A stretch of DNA of 26,687 bases, from positions 1 through 26,687 of the forward strand of contig CAKTTR010000025.1 in NCBI GenBank assembly GCA_934615645.1, given 5' to 3'. The translations under genes and the position numbers were made by a program. The notes under the pieces were generated by a model, which worked only from the letters and a program-made list of their open reading frames with translations, searched no databases and was not told the DNA's origin. This DNA is from an uncultured Oscillospiraceae bacterium. Lineage in GTDB: Bacteria; Bacillota; Clostridia; Oscillospirales; Oscillospiraceae. This document shows positions 1-7,849 of the stretch, in pieces (position 1 is the stretch's first letter; every line of letters starts with the position of its first letter).

Positions 1-1
1 C

Positions 2-58
2 AATCGCATTCTGAAGAGAACCACTCACATCACCATCGGTGTGAGCGAGAAGGCTTAA
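2..58 (+). CDS. rplV: 50S ribosomal protein L22, 3' end (partial)
   Basis: Only the last 18 codons are inside the window; they read NRILKRTTHITIGVSEKA and then TAA. The Arg-Ile-Leu-Lys-Arg-Thr-x-His-Ile-Thr tail is the usual C-terminus of bacterial L22, the protein that lines the peptide exit tunnel of the large subunit. Its place directly before rpsC, with a 13-nt gap, is the canonical S10 operon order. The gene begins upstream of the window, so nothing can be said about its start. Confidence 0.93.
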   Translation, partial: NRILKRTTHITIGVSEKA

Positions 59-71
59 GCAGGAGGTTACT

Positions 72-860
72 ATGGGTCAGAAAGTTAATCCCCATGGGTT
101 GCGCGTTGGCGTAATCAAAGACTGGGACTCTCGTTGGTATGCCCGCGAAGATAAGGTCGGCGATCTGATCGTTGAAGATTACAACATCAGAAAGTACCTG
201 AAGAACAAGCTGTATTCCGCTGGCATCGCCAAGATCGAAATCGAAAGAAACAATGACAAGGTCAAGATCAATATCCATTGCTCCCGTCCCGGTGTCGTCA
301 TCGGCAAGGGCGGCGCGGACATTGAGAACCTGCGTAAAGAGATGGAAAAGCGCCTCGGCAAGGCAGTTGCGCTGAACATCATCGAGATCCGCAGCCCCGA
401 CCTGAATGCACAGCTCGTCGCTGAGAACATTGCCGCGCAGCTGGAGAAGCGTATCTCCTTCCGCCGTGCAATGAAGAAGGCCATGCAGCAGGCGACTCGT
501 CTGGGTGCCAAGGGCATCAAGTGCACCTGTGGCGGCCGTCTGGGCGGCGCTGAAATCGCCCGGAGCGAGACTTACCACGAAGGCACCATTCCGCTGCAGA
601 CCCTGCGTGCGGACATCGAGTATGGCTTCGCGGAAGCTGCCACGACCTACGGCCGCATCGGCTGCAAGGTCTGGATCTACAAGGGCGAAGTCCTGAACAC
701 CACCCTGCGTCAGAGCGCACCGGAAGCACCGGCCAAGCGCGATCGTCGTGATCGCCGCGACCGCCGCGGCAACGGCGAGCGTCGTGAGCGCAGACCCTAC
801 AACGGCGATCGCAATGGCGAACGCAGATCCTATGATCGTCGGGAAGGAGGCAACCGCTAA
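72..860 (+). CDS. rpsC: 30S ribosomal protein S3 with long charged C-terminal tail
   Basis: S3 sits at the mRNA entry site of the small subunit and contributes to helicase activity and head assembly. The N-terminus MGQKVNPHG and the type II KH domain with the GKGG loop at residues 78-81 identify it. AGGAGG at 61-66 sets the ATG at 72. At 262 aa it is longer than the usual 210-230 aa. The excess is a tail from about residue 217, rich in Arg, Asp, Gly and Asn, with the repeat RDRRDRRDRR. The tail is low complexity and probably disordered and RNA-binding, which is inference. The stop codon overlaps the rplP start (TAATG), suggesting translational coupling. Confidence 0.97.
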   Translation: MGQKVNPHGLRVGVIKDWDSRWYAREDKVGDLIVEDYNIRKYLKNKLYSAGIAKIEIERNNDKVKINIHCSRPGVVIGKGGADIENLRKEMEKRLGKAVALNIIEIRSPDLNAQLVAENIAAQLEKRISFRRAMKKAMQQATRLGAKGIKCTCGGRLGGAEIARSETYHEGTIPLQTLRADIEYGFAEAATTYGRIGCKVWIYKGEVLNTTLRQSAPEAPAKRDRRDRRDRRGNGERRERRPYNGDRNGERRSYDRREGGNR

Positions 861-1294
861 TGTTAATGCCGAAGAGAACCAAATACCGCAAGGTACAGCG
901 CGGCCGCATGAAGGGCGTTGCCACCCGCGGCAATAAAGTCTGCTACGGCCAGTGGGGCATCCAGGCTCTGGAACCCGGCTGGATCACCGGCAATCAGATC
1001 GAAGCAGCCCGTGTCGCTATGACCAGAGCCACCAAGCGTGGCGGTCAGGTCTGGATCAAGATCTTCCCGGATAAGCCCGTTTCCAAGAAGGCGCTCGGCG
1101 TTCGTATGGGTTCCGGTAAAGGCGCCCCGGAGTACTGGGTCGCAGTCGTAAAGGCCCAGAAGGTCATGTTTGAGATCGGCGGCATTTCGGATGAAATGGC
1201 CCGCGAAGCGCTTCGCCTGGCACAGCACAAGCTGCCCATCAAGACGAAGATCATCAAGCGTGAAGATGCAGTTTCTGAGAATGGTGGTGAATAA
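860..1294 (+). CDS. rplP: 50S ribosomal protein L16
   Basis: L16 binds 23S rRNA near the A site and the peptidyl transferase centre. The 144-aa product begins MLMPKRTKYRKVQRGRMKG, the family hallmark, and has the usual length. The start ATG shares its A with the rpsC stop. The ribosome binding site GGAAGGAGG lies inside the end of rpsC at about 842-850. The stop overlaps the rpmC start by one base, so rpsC, rplP and rpmC form a tightly coupled run within the S10 operon. Confidence 0.97.
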   Translation: MLMPKRTKYRKVQRGRMKGVATRGNKVCYGQWGIQALEPGWITGNQIEAARVAMTRATKRGGQVWIKIFPDKPVSKKALGVRMGSGKGAPEYWVAVVKAQKVMFEIGGISDEMAREALRLAQHKLPIKTKIIKREDAVSENGGE

Positions 1295-1491
1295 TGATGA
1301 AGGCAAATGAAATTAGAAATATGACCACCTCCGAACTGGAAGGCAAGCTCGTAGAGCTCAAGAAGGATCTCTTCTTCCTGCGTATGCAGCATGCGACCAA
1401 CCAGTTGGACAACCCCGGCAAGATCGCTGTTGTCAAAAAGGATATTGCCCGCATCAAAACTATTATTCGTGAGAAAGAGACCGAGGTCTGA
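1294..1491 (+). CDS. rpmC: 50S ribosomal protein L29
   Basis: This small 65-aa protein lies near the polypeptide exit tunnel, where it helps form the docking site for trigger factor and SRP. The sequence fits the two-helix L29 fold: residues such as LEGKLVELKKDLFFLRMQ form helix one, and the later NPGKIAVVKKDIARIKTII is the typical L29 signature. Two ATG codons stand in tandem at 1294 and 1297, and either could initiate. The first overlaps the rplP stop. The TGA stop touches the AGGAGG that serves rpsQ. Confidence 0.96.
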   Translation: MMKANEIRNMTTSELEGKLVELKKDLFFLRMQHATNQLDNPGKIAVVKKDIARIKTIIREKETEV

Positions 1492-1505
1492 GGAGGTAAG
1501 CACCT

Positions 1506-1769
1506 ATGAGTGAAAATACAAGAGCTTTCCGCAAAACCAGAATTGGTCAGGTTGTCTCCGATAAGATGGACAAGACCATCGTGGTTGCCGTTGCGGACAG
1601 CGTACAGCATCCCCTGTACAAGAAGACGATGAAGAGAACCTACAAGCTGAAGGCCCACGACGAAAACAACGAGTGCGGCGTCGGCGATACTGTTAAAGTG
1701 ATGGAGTGCCGTCCCCTGTCCAAGGACAAGAGATGGAGACTCGTCGAAGTAATCGAGAAAGCCAAGTAA
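1506..1769 (+). CDS. rpsQ: 30S ribosomal protein S17
   Basis: S17 is a primary 16S rRNA binder of the small-subunit body with an OB fold. The 87-aa product has the family run RKTRIGQVVSDKMDKTIVV and later HPLYKK, and ends in a basic helix. AGGAGG at 1491-1496 lies 9 nt before the ATG. The position between rpmC and rplN is canonical. The length is normal and no key segment is missing. Confidence 0.97.
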   Translation: MSENTRAFRKTRIGQVVSDKMDKTIVVAVADSVQHPLYKKTMKRTYKLKAHDENNECGVGDTVKVMECRPLSKDKRWRLVEVIEKAK

Positions 1770-1782
1770 GGAGGTCGACAAC

Positions 1783-2151
1783 ATGATTCAGAGTGAAAGC
1801 TATTTGAAGGTTGCCGACAATACCGGCGCAAAAGAGATCAAATGCATCTGCGTGCTGGGTGGTACCCGCCGCAAGTATGCCAACATCGGGGACGTCATCG
1901 TCGCTTCTGTCCGTAAGGCTGCTCCTGGCGGTCAGGTCAAGAAGGGCGAAGTCGTCAGAGCGGTCATCGTCCGCACCAAGAAGGGCGTTCGCCGCGCCGA
2001 CGGCACCTACGTCCGTTTCGACGAGAACGCAGCGGTCATCATCAAGGACGACCGCAGCCCGCGCGGTACCCGTATCTTTGGGCCGGTGGCGAGAGAGCTT
2101 CGTGATAAGGATTACATGAAGATCTGCTCCCTGGCACCCGAGACCGTTTAA
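1783..2151 (+). CDS. rplN: 50S ribosomal protein L14
   Basis: L14 forms intersubunit bridges and binds near helix 95 of 23S rRNA. It is 122 aa, the near-invariant family length. It starts MIQSESYLKVADNTGAKEI and contains SPRGTRIFGPVARELRD close to the C-terminus, both L14 signatures. AAGGAGG lies directly after the rpsQ stop and supports the ATG at 1783. By family convention this gene marks the start of the spc operon, but no separate promoter is visible in the 13-nt gap, so read-through from the S10 operon is likely. Confidence 0.97.
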   Translation: MIQSESYLKVADNTGAKEIKCICVLGGTRRKYANIGDVIVASVRKAAPGGQVKKGEVVRAVIVRTKKGVRRADGTYVRFDENAAVIIKDDRSPRGTRIFGPVARELRDKDYMKICSLAPETV

Positions 2152-2166
2152 TGGAGGGGACCAAAT

Positions 2167-2508
2167 ATGAAAATTAAAGCTAACGATACCGTAGTCGTGC
2201 TGAGCGGCAAGAACAAGGGCCACAAGGGTAAGGTCCTGGTTGCCATGCCGGCAGAGAACAAGGTCATTGTCGAAGGCGTCAATGTTGCAACTTGCCACAC
2301 CAAGCCCCGGAAGCAGGGCGAGCAGGGCGGCATCATCCATAAGGAGATCCCCATGCGTGCGGACAAGGTCATGCTGGTTTGCCCCAAGTGCGGCAAGGCG
2401 ACCCGTGTCGGCAAGAAGCTGGTCCACAGCGACCGCAAGAACAAGGACGTCTATGTTCGCTGCTGCAAGAATCCCGACTGCGGCGAGATCATCGACCCGG
2501 CGAAGTAA
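2167..2508 (+). CDS. rplX: 50S ribosomal protein L24
   Basis: L24 is an assembly-initiating protein of the large subunit with an N-terminal KOW motif, here KANDTVVVLSGKNKGHKGKV at residues 4-23. The 113-aa length is slightly above the usual 100-108. The C-terminal half carries Cys72-x2-Cys75 and Cys99/Cys100 with Cys105, an arrangement that could bind zinc; zinc binding is inference. GGAGG at 2153-2157 precedes the ATG by 9 nt. The gene lies between rplN and rplE, as in nearly all bacteria. Confidence 0.97.
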   Translation: MKIKANDTVVVLSGKNKGHKGKVLVAMPAENKVIVEGVNVATCHTKPRKQGEQGGIIHKEIPMRADKVMLVCPKCGKATRVGKKLVHSDRKNKDVYVRCCKNPDCGEIIDPAK

Positions 2509-2526
2509 GTAGGAGGATTTTGACAG

Positions 2527-3066
2527 ATGGCTAGACTGAAAGTAAAGTACAATGAAGAAATCGCTCCCGCGCTGATGTCCAAATTCCAGTACAAGAGCGT
2601 CATGCAGATCCCGAAGATGGACAAGATCGTTGTCAATGTCGGCTGCGGCGAATCCAAGAACAATGCCAAGGAGATCGAAGCGATCTGCAAGGACATCGCC
2701 ACCATCACCGGTCAGAAGCCGGTCGTGACGAAGGCCCGCAAGTCCGTCGCGAACTTCAAAGTCCGTGAAGGCGAGCATGTCGGCGTCAAGGTCACCCTGC
2801 GCGGCGATAAGATGTGGGAATTCCTGGACAGACTGTTCAACGTGGCGCTGCCCCGTGTCCGCGACTTCCGCGGCATCAACCCCAACGCCTTTGACGGCCG
2901 CGGCAACTACGCCTTCGGCCTGAAGGAACAGCTGATCTTCCCTGAAATTGAGTATGACAAGGTTGACAAGATCCGCGGTATGGACATCTGCATCTGCACG
3001 ACGGCCCGTACCGATGAGGAAGCCAAGGAGCTGCTCAAGCTCATCGGCGCTCCGTTCTACGCTTAA
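2527..3066 (+). CDS. rplE: 50S ribosomal protein L5
   Basis: L5 binds 5S rRNA and contacts P-site tRNA in the central protuberance. The 179-aa protein has the expected segments: IPKMDKIVVNVGCGES near residue 30, the basic loop with KARKSVANFKVREG, then RVRDFRGI and a C-terminus ending in GAPFYA. AGGAGG sits about 9 nt before the ATG. Length and order are normal. In E. coli, S8 represses the spc operon at this gene's start; no obvious equivalent structure was seen here. Confidence 0.97.
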   Translation: MARLKVKYNEEIAPALMSKFQYKSVMQIPKMDKIVVNVGCGESKNNAKEIEAICKDIATITGQKPVVTKARKSVANFKVREGEHVGVKVTLRGDKMWEFLDRLFNVALPRVRDFRGINPNAFDGRGNYAFGLKEQLIFPEIEYDKVDKIRGMDICICTTARTDEEAKELLKLIGAPFYA

Positions 3067-3082
3067 TCAGGAGGAATTATCA

Positions 3083-3268
3083 ATGGCAAGAAAGTCTATG
3101 ATTTTGAAGCAGCAGAAAGAGGCCAAGTACTCTTCCCGCCGCTACAACCGCTGCAAGATCTGCGGCAGACCCCATGCTTATCTGCGGGACTACGGCGTTT
3201 GCCGTATCTGCTTCAGAGAGCTGGCTTACAAGGGCCAGATCCCCGGCGTTAGAAAGGCAAGCTGGTAA
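3083..3268 (+). CDS. rpsN: 30S ribosomal protein S14, zinc-binding type Z
   Basis: S14 helps assemble the 3' domain of the small subunit. At 61 aa this is the short zinc form (often annotated RpsN type Z), with Cys24-x2-Cys27 and Cys40-x2-Cys43 as the zinc ligands. The ATG at 3083 follows AGGAGG at 3070-3075. An in-frame upstream ATG inside rplE is not used, because the Shine-Dalgarno fits 3083 and the MARKSMI start matches the family. The gene is followed by an unusually long 134-nt gap containing hairpins. Confidence 0.96.
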   Translation: MARKSMILKQQKEAKYSSRRYNRCKICGRPHAYLRDYGVCRICFRELAYKGQIPGVRKASW

Positions 3269-3291
3269 TCAGCTGGCAATATAAGCAGGCT

Positions 3292-3379
3292 TCAGAAGTC
3301 AGAAGAAGATGGAGCCGGGGCGGCAGCCTTCGGTTCACATTCTTCTGATACTCTGACGTCTTAACGGACGGCAGTCCGT
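3292..3379 (+). promoter_or_regulatory. Two-hairpin structured region between rpsN and rpsH
   Basis: The rpsN-rpsH gap is the longest in the ribosomal cluster. Hairpin one pairs TCAGAAGAA (3299-3307) with TTCTTCTGA (3340-3348). It continues with GAGCCG (3312-3317) against CGGTTC (3331-3336) and GGGC against GCCT around a GGCA loop at 3322-3325. An outer TCAGA/TCTGA pair (3292-3296, 3352-3356) may extend it. Hairpin two is ACGGAC-GGCA-GTCCGT at 3364-3379. Both loops are GGCA. No U-tract follows, so it is not a simple terminator. A ribosomal-protein binding site, an RNA-processing site or a mRNA-stabilising element are all possible. Confidence 0.5.
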
Positions 3380-3402
3380 AACTTCATGAAGGAGGATATC
3401 CA

Positions 3403-3801
3403 ATGCAAATCACCGATCCCGTAGCAGATATGCTGACCCGTATCCGGAACGCGAACTCTGCAAAGCACGACACTGTCGATGTGCCCGCTTCGAACCTGAA
3501 GAAGGCGATGGCACAGATCCTGCAGGACGAAGGCTATATCAAGTCCTACACGGTAAAAGATAACGGCAACCAGGGCGTCATCCACATCACCCTGAAGTAT
3601 CTTGGCAACAAGGAAAAGGTCATCACCGGCCTGCGCCGCGTTTCCAAGCCCGGCCTGCGCGTTTATGCAGGCGCTGATGAGCTGCCCCAGGTCCTGCGTG
3701 GCCTCGGCATCGCCATCATTTCCACGTCCAAGGGCGTTATGACCGACAAGCAGGCGCGCAAGCTGCATGTCGGCGGCGAAGTCCTTGCGTTTGTCTGGTA
3801 A
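3403..3801 (+). CDS. rpsH: 30S ribosomal protein S8
   Basis: S8 binds 16S rRNA helix 21 in the central domain and in E. coli is the spc operon repressor. The 132-aa product starts MQITDPVADMLTRIRNAN and ends with GVMTDKQARKLHVGGEVLAFVW, the standard signature (G-x-MTDxxAR...GGE-x-L). AAGGAGG lies about 8 nt before the ATG. The two hairpins in the preceding gap place a potential control element directly ahead of this gene. Confidence 0.97.
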   Translation: MQITDPVADMLTRIRNANSAKHDTVDVPASNLKKAMAQILQDEGYIKSYTVKDNGNQGVIHITLKYLGNKEKVITGLRRVSKPGLRVYAGADELPQVLRGLGIAIISTSKGVMTDKQARKLHVGGEVLAFVW

Positions 3802-3813
3802 GGAGGTTACATT

Positions 3814-4359
3814 ATGTCTAGAATTGGCAAAATGCCCATTACTGTTCCGGCAAACGTGGAAGTGACCATTGCGGACGGCAATGTCGTTACAGTAAAGGGC
3901 CCCAAGGGTACGTTAACACAAGCGTTCCATCCTGAGATGATCATCAAGCAGGACGGCAATGTCCTGACCGTCGCTCGCCCCAATGATGAGCGTGCGTTCC
4001 GCAGCATGCACGGCCTGGTCCGTACGCTGCTGCACAACATGGTCGTCGGCGTCGACCAGGGCTTTGCGAAGAACCTGGAGATCAAGGGCGTTGGCTACCG
4101 TGCACAGAAGGACGGCAAGAAGCTCGTTATGAACCTGGGCTATTCCCATCAGGTCATCGTCGAAGAGATCGACGGCATCGAGATCGAAGTCCCGGCTCCT
4201 GACAAGATCACCATCAAGGGCATTGATAAGCAGGCCGTGGGTCAGTTCGCCGCAAATGTCAGAGCGAAGAGACCCCCCGAACCCTATAAGGGCAAGGGTA
4301 TCCGCTACGCCAACGAGGTTGTTCGCCTGAAGGAAGGCAAGACCGGCGGTAAGAAATAA
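3814..4359 (+). CDS. rplF: 50S ribosomal protein L6
   Basis: L6 supports the factor-binding region near the sarcin-ricin loop. The 181-aa protein has two L6 repeats. It begins MSRIGKMPITVPANVEV and carries the C-terminal signature KRPPEPYKGKGIRYANEVVRLKEGKTGGKK. AAGGAGG immediately follows the rpsH stop, with the ATG at 3814. Length and order are normal for the family. Confidence 0.97.
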   Translation: MSRIGKMPITVPANVEVTIADGNVVTVKGPKGTLTQAFHPEMIIKQDGNVLTVARPNDERAFRSMHGLVRTLLHNMVVGVDQGFAKNLEIKGVGYRAQKDGKKLVMNLGYSHQVIVEEIDGIEIEVPAPDKITIKGIDKQAVGQFAANVRAKRPPEPYKGKGIRYANEVVRLKEGKTGGKK

Positions 4360-4375
4360 TTAGGAGGTGTGCCAA

Positions 4376-4735
4376 ATGGTTAAGAAGATTGATAAAAATG
4401 CGCAGCGTCTGAAGCGTCATACCAGAGTTCGCGGCAAGATCTCCGGCACGCCCGAAAGACCTCGCCTGGACGTTTATCGCAGCAATGCGAATATCTACGC
4501 ACAGATCATTGACGATGTAAATGGAGTCACTTTGGCTTCCGCATCCACTCTGGACAAGGCCTTCGAAGGTGCCACGGGCAACTGCGAAGCCGCATCCAAG
4601 GTTGGTAAGCTGCTGGCCGAACGTGCAGTTGCAAAGGGCATCAAGGCGGTCATCTTCGACCGCGGCGGCTATGTCTACCATGGCCGTGTCGCAGCTCTTG
4701 CCGACGGTGCGCGTGAAGGCGGACTCGAATTTTAA
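4376..4735 (+). CDS. rplR: 50S ribosomal protein L18
   Basis: L18 binds 5S rRNA with L5 in the central protuberance. The mature sequence begins MVKKIDKNAQRLKRHTRVRGKI and ends with the family's FDRGGYVYHGRVAALADGAREGGLEF, giving 119 aa. An in-frame GTG at 4367 lies inside the Shine-Dalgarno TAGGAGGTG, so it cannot be the start; the ATG at 4376 is chosen. Confidence 0.97.
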   Translation: MVKKIDKNAQRLKRHTRVRGKISGTPERPRLDVYRSNANIYAQIIDDVNGVTLASASTLDKAFEGATGNCEAASKVGKLLAERAVAKGIKAVIFDRGGYVYHGRVAALADGAREGGLEF

Positions 4736-4752
4736 GGCAGGAGGAAGAAAAG

Positions 4753-5262
4753 ATGGCTTACAATAAGGAAAGAGCGAACGACGCTCCCGAATTGATTGAA
4801 AAGGTTGTTTACCTGAACCGCGTTTCTAAGACGGTCAAAGGCGGCCGTGTCATGAAATTCTCCGCACTGGTCGTTGTCGGCGACGGCAAGGGCACGGTGG
4901 GCTATGGCCTGGGCAAAGCTGCAGAAGTTTCTGAAGCAATCCTGAAGGGCATTGCTGACGCGAAGAAGAACATGGTCAAGGTCACCCTCTCCGGGACGAC
5001 CATTCCCCACGAAGTGATCGGCATCTATGGCGCTGGATCCGTTCTGATGAAGCCCGCTGCTGTCGGTACTGGCGTTATCGCCGGCGGCGCTGTCCGTGCT
5101 GTCATGGAAGCGGCTGGCATCACCAACATCCGCACCAAGTGCCTGCGCTCCAACAACCCGCAGAACGTTGTCAAGGCAACGATGCAGGGCCTGATGTCTC
5201 TGCGCGGCCCGGAAGAAATTGCTCGGATCCGCGGCAAGAGCGTCGAAGAGATCGTCGGTTAA
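4753..5262 (+). CDS. rpsE: 30S ribosomal protein S5
   Basis: S5 takes part in decoding accuracy and mRNA unwinding at the entry tunnel. The 169-aa product has the N-terminal double-stranded RNA-binding S5 domain (ELIEKVVYLNRVSKTVKGGR, then VGDGKGTVGYGLGKA) and the C-terminal domain with GTGVIAGGAVRAVMEAAGI. AGGAGG at 4739-4744 precedes the ATG. Order rplR-rpsE-rpmD is canonical. Confidence 0.97.
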   Translation: MAYNKERANDAPELIEKVVYLNRVSKTVKGGRVMKFSALVVVGDGKGTVGYGLGKAAEVSEAILKGIADAKKNMVKVTLSGTTIPHEVIGIYGAGSVLMKPAAVGTGVIAGGAVRAVMEAAGITNIRTKCLRSNNPQNVVKATMQGLMSLRGPEEIARIRGKSVEEIVG

Positions 5263-5275
5263 GGAGGGCATTAAC

Positions 5276-5455
5276 ATGATGCTGAGAATTGAACTTGTTA
5301 AGAGCCTGAATGGCAGACTGAAGAAGCACATTGCGACTGCTGAGTCCCTGGGCCTGCGCCGGATCGGCCAGGTCACGGTTCAGCCGGATAACACCCAGAC
5401 CCGCGGTAAGATCGCCAAGATCGGCTATCTGCTGAAGGTCACCGAAGTAGAATAA
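5276..5455 (+). CDS. rpmD: 50S ribosomal protein L30
   Basis: This 59-aa protein is bacterial L30, a small component of the large subunit. The core reads LRIELVKSLNGR, then SLGLRRIGQVTVQPDNTQTRGKI, and ends with LLKVTEVE, all typical. AAGGAGG at 5261-5267 fits the ATG at 5276; a second ATG follows at 5279. Upstream in-frame codons overlap rpsE and have no ribosome binding site. Confidence 0.95.
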   Translation: MMLRIELVKSLNGRLKKHIATAESLGLRRIGQVTVQPDNTQTRGKIAKIGYLLKVTEVE

Positions 5456-5467
5456 GGAGGAGACAAG

Positions 5468-5908
5468 ATGGAACTGCATGAACTTGCTCCCGTTGCGGGT
5501 TCTACCCAGGTAGGCAAACGCAAGGGCCGCGGCTGCGGCACTGGCAACGGCAAGACCGCAGGCCGTGGGCATAAGGGCCAGAAAGCCCGTTCCGGCGGTA
5601 AGGTCCGTGTTGGCTTCGAAGGCGGCCAGATGCCTCTGGCACGCCGCATCCCGAAGCGCGGCTTCAACAACATCTTTGCAAAGCCCCTGACGGCAGTCAA
5701 CGTTGCATGCCTCAATGCATTTGAGGACGGCGCTGTTGTCGACGCGGCTGCACTGATCGAAAAAGGCATCCTGCATGACTGCAAGTACGGTCTGAAGGTC
5801 CTGGCAAACGGCACTCTGACCAAGAAGGTCACTGTAAAGGCTGCGGCGTTCTCCGAAGGCGCCAAGGCTAAAATTGAAGAGGTAGGTGGAAAGGCAGAGG
5901 TGGTGTAA
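5468..5908 (+). CDS. rplO: 50S ribosomal protein L15
   Basis: L15 is a late-assembly protein of the large subunit with a long Gly/Arg/Lys-rich N-terminal extension. The 146-aa product starts MELHELAPVAGS and has the glycine- and lysine-rich stretch KRKGRGCGTGNGKTAGRGHKG (shown here in parts around residues 18-38), then FEGGQMPLARRIPKRGF. AAGGAGG precedes the ATG. Its stop directly abuts the GTG start of secY, with no spacer. Confidence 0.96.
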   Translation: MELHELAPVAGSTQVGKRKGRGCGTGNGKTAGRGHKGQKARSGGKVRVGFEGGQMPLARRIPKRGFNNIFAKPLTAVNVACLNAFEDGAVVDAAALIEKGILHDCKYGLKVLANGTLTKKVTVKAAAFSEGAKAKIEEVGGKAEVV

Positions 5909-7201
5909 GTGTTCTCAACATTGCGCAACGCTTGGAAAATTCCGGAACTCCGCAAGAAACTGCTGTTTACACTCCTCATCCTCGTCATCTACCGGCTGGG
6001 CAACTGCATTACCGTCCCGTTTGTGGACGTTAAGCTCCTGGCAGAGACTTTTGATAATTACCTGAGCAACACCGTTCTTGGCCTGTTCAACGCCATGTCC
6101 GGTTCTGCGTTCTCAAATGCAACGGTCTTTGCGCTGTCGATCCAGCCGTATATCAACGCATCCATTATCATCCAGCTGCTGACCATCGCCATTCCTTCTC
6201 TGGAGCGTCTCCAGAAGGAGGGCGGCGAGGAAGGCCGCAAAAAGCTGGAAAAGATCACCCGCTACACGACGATCGGTCTGGGCCTGGTCATGGGCTTTGC
6301 CTACTGGGTCATGCTCAGAAATTACACCAACCAGGGCTATGCGATCCTTGGCCAGTCTGATTTCATCAGCGCTGCGGTCATCATCCTGTCCTTCACGGCT
6401 GGTTCCGCTTTTGTCATGTGGTTGGGCGAACAGATCACAGAATTTGGTATCGGCAATGGCATCTCCATTATCCTGTTTGCCAACATCATCTCCCGCATCC
6501 CGTCTGGCATCAGCACGATGGTGACCAACGTCGCCAATGGCGGCCTGGCTTGGTATGTTGCTCTGCTGCTCCTGGTCGGCATCCTGGCGCTGATCGTCCT
6601 GATCATTTTTGTGACGAATTCCGAACGCCGGATCCCGGTACAGTACGCAAAGCGTATGGTTGGCCGCAAGATGTACGGCGGCCAGAACACCCATTTGCCC
6701 ATCAAGGTTAATATGTCCGGCGTTCTGCCCATTATCTTCGCCCAGTCCATCGCATCCCTGCCCGCGACGATCGCCATGTTCTGCGGCATGTCCAGCAGCA
6801 ACGGCTGGTACAAGTACCTGTTCAGCCCGAGCAGCGTGATCTACGCTATCTGCTATTTCCTGCTGATTATCGCATTCTCCTATTTCTATGCGACGATCCA
6901 GTACAACCCGGTGGAGATCTCCAACAACCTGCAGAAGAACGGCGGCTTTATCCCTGGCTTCCGGCCCGGCAAGCCGACGGCAAACTTCATCAGCAAGGTG
7001 ATCAACAAGATCACGTTCTTTGGCGCGCTCTATCTGGGTGTTGTCGCACTGCTGCCCATTATTGTGGGTGATATTCTGAAAATCTCGAACCTGTCCATCG
7101 GCGGTACATCGGTTATCATCGTCGTTGGCGTCGCACTGGAAACTGTGGCTGCTATGGAAGCGCAGATGCTGATGCGGCACTACAAGGGTTTCCTGGAGTA
7201 A
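5909..7201 (+). CDS. secY: Protein translocase subunit SecY
   Basis: SecY is the channel of the Sec translocon in the cytoplasmic membrane. The 430-aa product has ten hydrophobic segments. It begins FSTLRNAWKIPELRKKLLFTL and shows the family features IQPYINASIIIQLL near residue 80, the EFGIGNGISIILFANI region, the cytoplasmic RRIPVQYAKR loop, and NPVEISNNLQKNGGFIPGFRPG. The start is GTG at 5909, immediately after the rplO stop, with GAGG upstream inside rplO. Placement in the spc operon between rplO and adk is standard. Confidence 0.97.
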   Translation: MFSTLRNAWKIPELRKKLLFTLLILVIYRLGNCITVPFVDVKLLAETFDNYLSNTVLGLFNAMSGSAFSNATVFALSIQPYINASIIIQLLTIAIPSLERLQKEGGEEGRKKLEKITRYTTIGLGLVMGFAYWVMLRNYTNQGYAILGQSDFISAAVIILSFTAGSAFVMWLGEQITEFGIGNGISIILFANIISRIPSGISTMVTNVANGGLAWYVALLLLVGILALIVLIIFVTNSERRIPVQYAKRMVGRKMYGGQNTHLPIKVNMSGVLPIIFAQSIASLPATIAMFCGMSSSNGWYKYLFSPSSVIYAICYFLLIIAFSYFYATIQYNPVEISNNLQKNGGFIPGFRPGKPTANFISKVINKITFFGALYLGVVALLPIIVGDILKISNLSIGGTSVIIVVGVALETVAAMEAQMLMRHYKGFLE

Positions 7202-7213
7202 GGAGGAATTTTC

Positions 7214-7846
7214 ATGAAATTGATCCTTTTGGGCGCACCTGGTGCAGGCAAAGGCACGCAGGCAGAAATCATTGCATCCAAACTTTCCATCCCCACCATC
7301 TCGACCGGCAACATCCTGCGGGAAGCCATCCGGAACGGGACGAAGACGGGCCTGGAAGCCAAGCGTTATATGGACGAAGGCAAGCTGGTACCCGATGATG
7401 TCATCATCGGCATCGTGGCGGACCGTGTTGCACAGCCTGACTGCGCAGGCGGCTACATCCTCGACGGCATGCCCCGGACGATCCCGCAGGCGCAGGCACT
7501 GGAAGACCGCGGCATTCATTTTGACCATGTCATCTCCATTGAGATCGCCGATGAGGTGATCGAAAAGCGGATGACGGGCCGCCGGGTCTGCTCCTGCTGC
7601 GGCGCCAGCTATCACGTCGTCGCCAACCCGCCCAAGGCGGAAGGCGTCTGCGATAGCTGCGGCGGCGCCCTGGCAATCCGCAAGGATGACGCACCGGAGA
7701 CGGTCCGCAACCGCCTCTCCGTCTTCCATAAGGAAACGGAGCCGCTGAAGGAATTCTACCAGAAGCTTGGCAAGCTGCAGCTGGTCGACGGCAATCAGCC
7801 GATCGAAAAGGCGACCAGCGCGATCATGGAAGTCCTGGGTGAGTAA
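7214..7846 (+). CDS. adk: Adenylate kinase, zinc-lid type
   Basis: Adenylate kinase catalyses ATP + AMP = 2 ADP in the cytoplasm. The P-loop GAPGAGKGT is at residues 7-15. The AMP-binding segment has DGMPRT, where DGFPRT is commoner. The LID domain carries Cys126-x2-Cys129 and Cys146-x2-Cys149, the structural zinc site of Gram-positive enzymes. Length is 210 aa. AAGGAGG follows the secY stop and fits the ATG at 7214. The map start lies only 3 nt beyond the stop codon. Confidence 0.97.
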   Translation: MKLILLGAPGAGKGTQAEIIASKLSIPTISTGNILREAIRNGTKTGLEAKRYMDEGKLVPDDVIIGIVADRVAQPDCAGGYILDGMPRTIPQAQALEDRGIHFDHVISIEIADEVIEKRMTGRRVCSCCGASYHVVANPPKAEGVCDSCGGALAIRKDDAPETVRNRLSVFHKETEPLKEFYQKLGKLQLVDGNQPIEKATSAIMEVLGE

Positions 7847-7849
7847 CTC

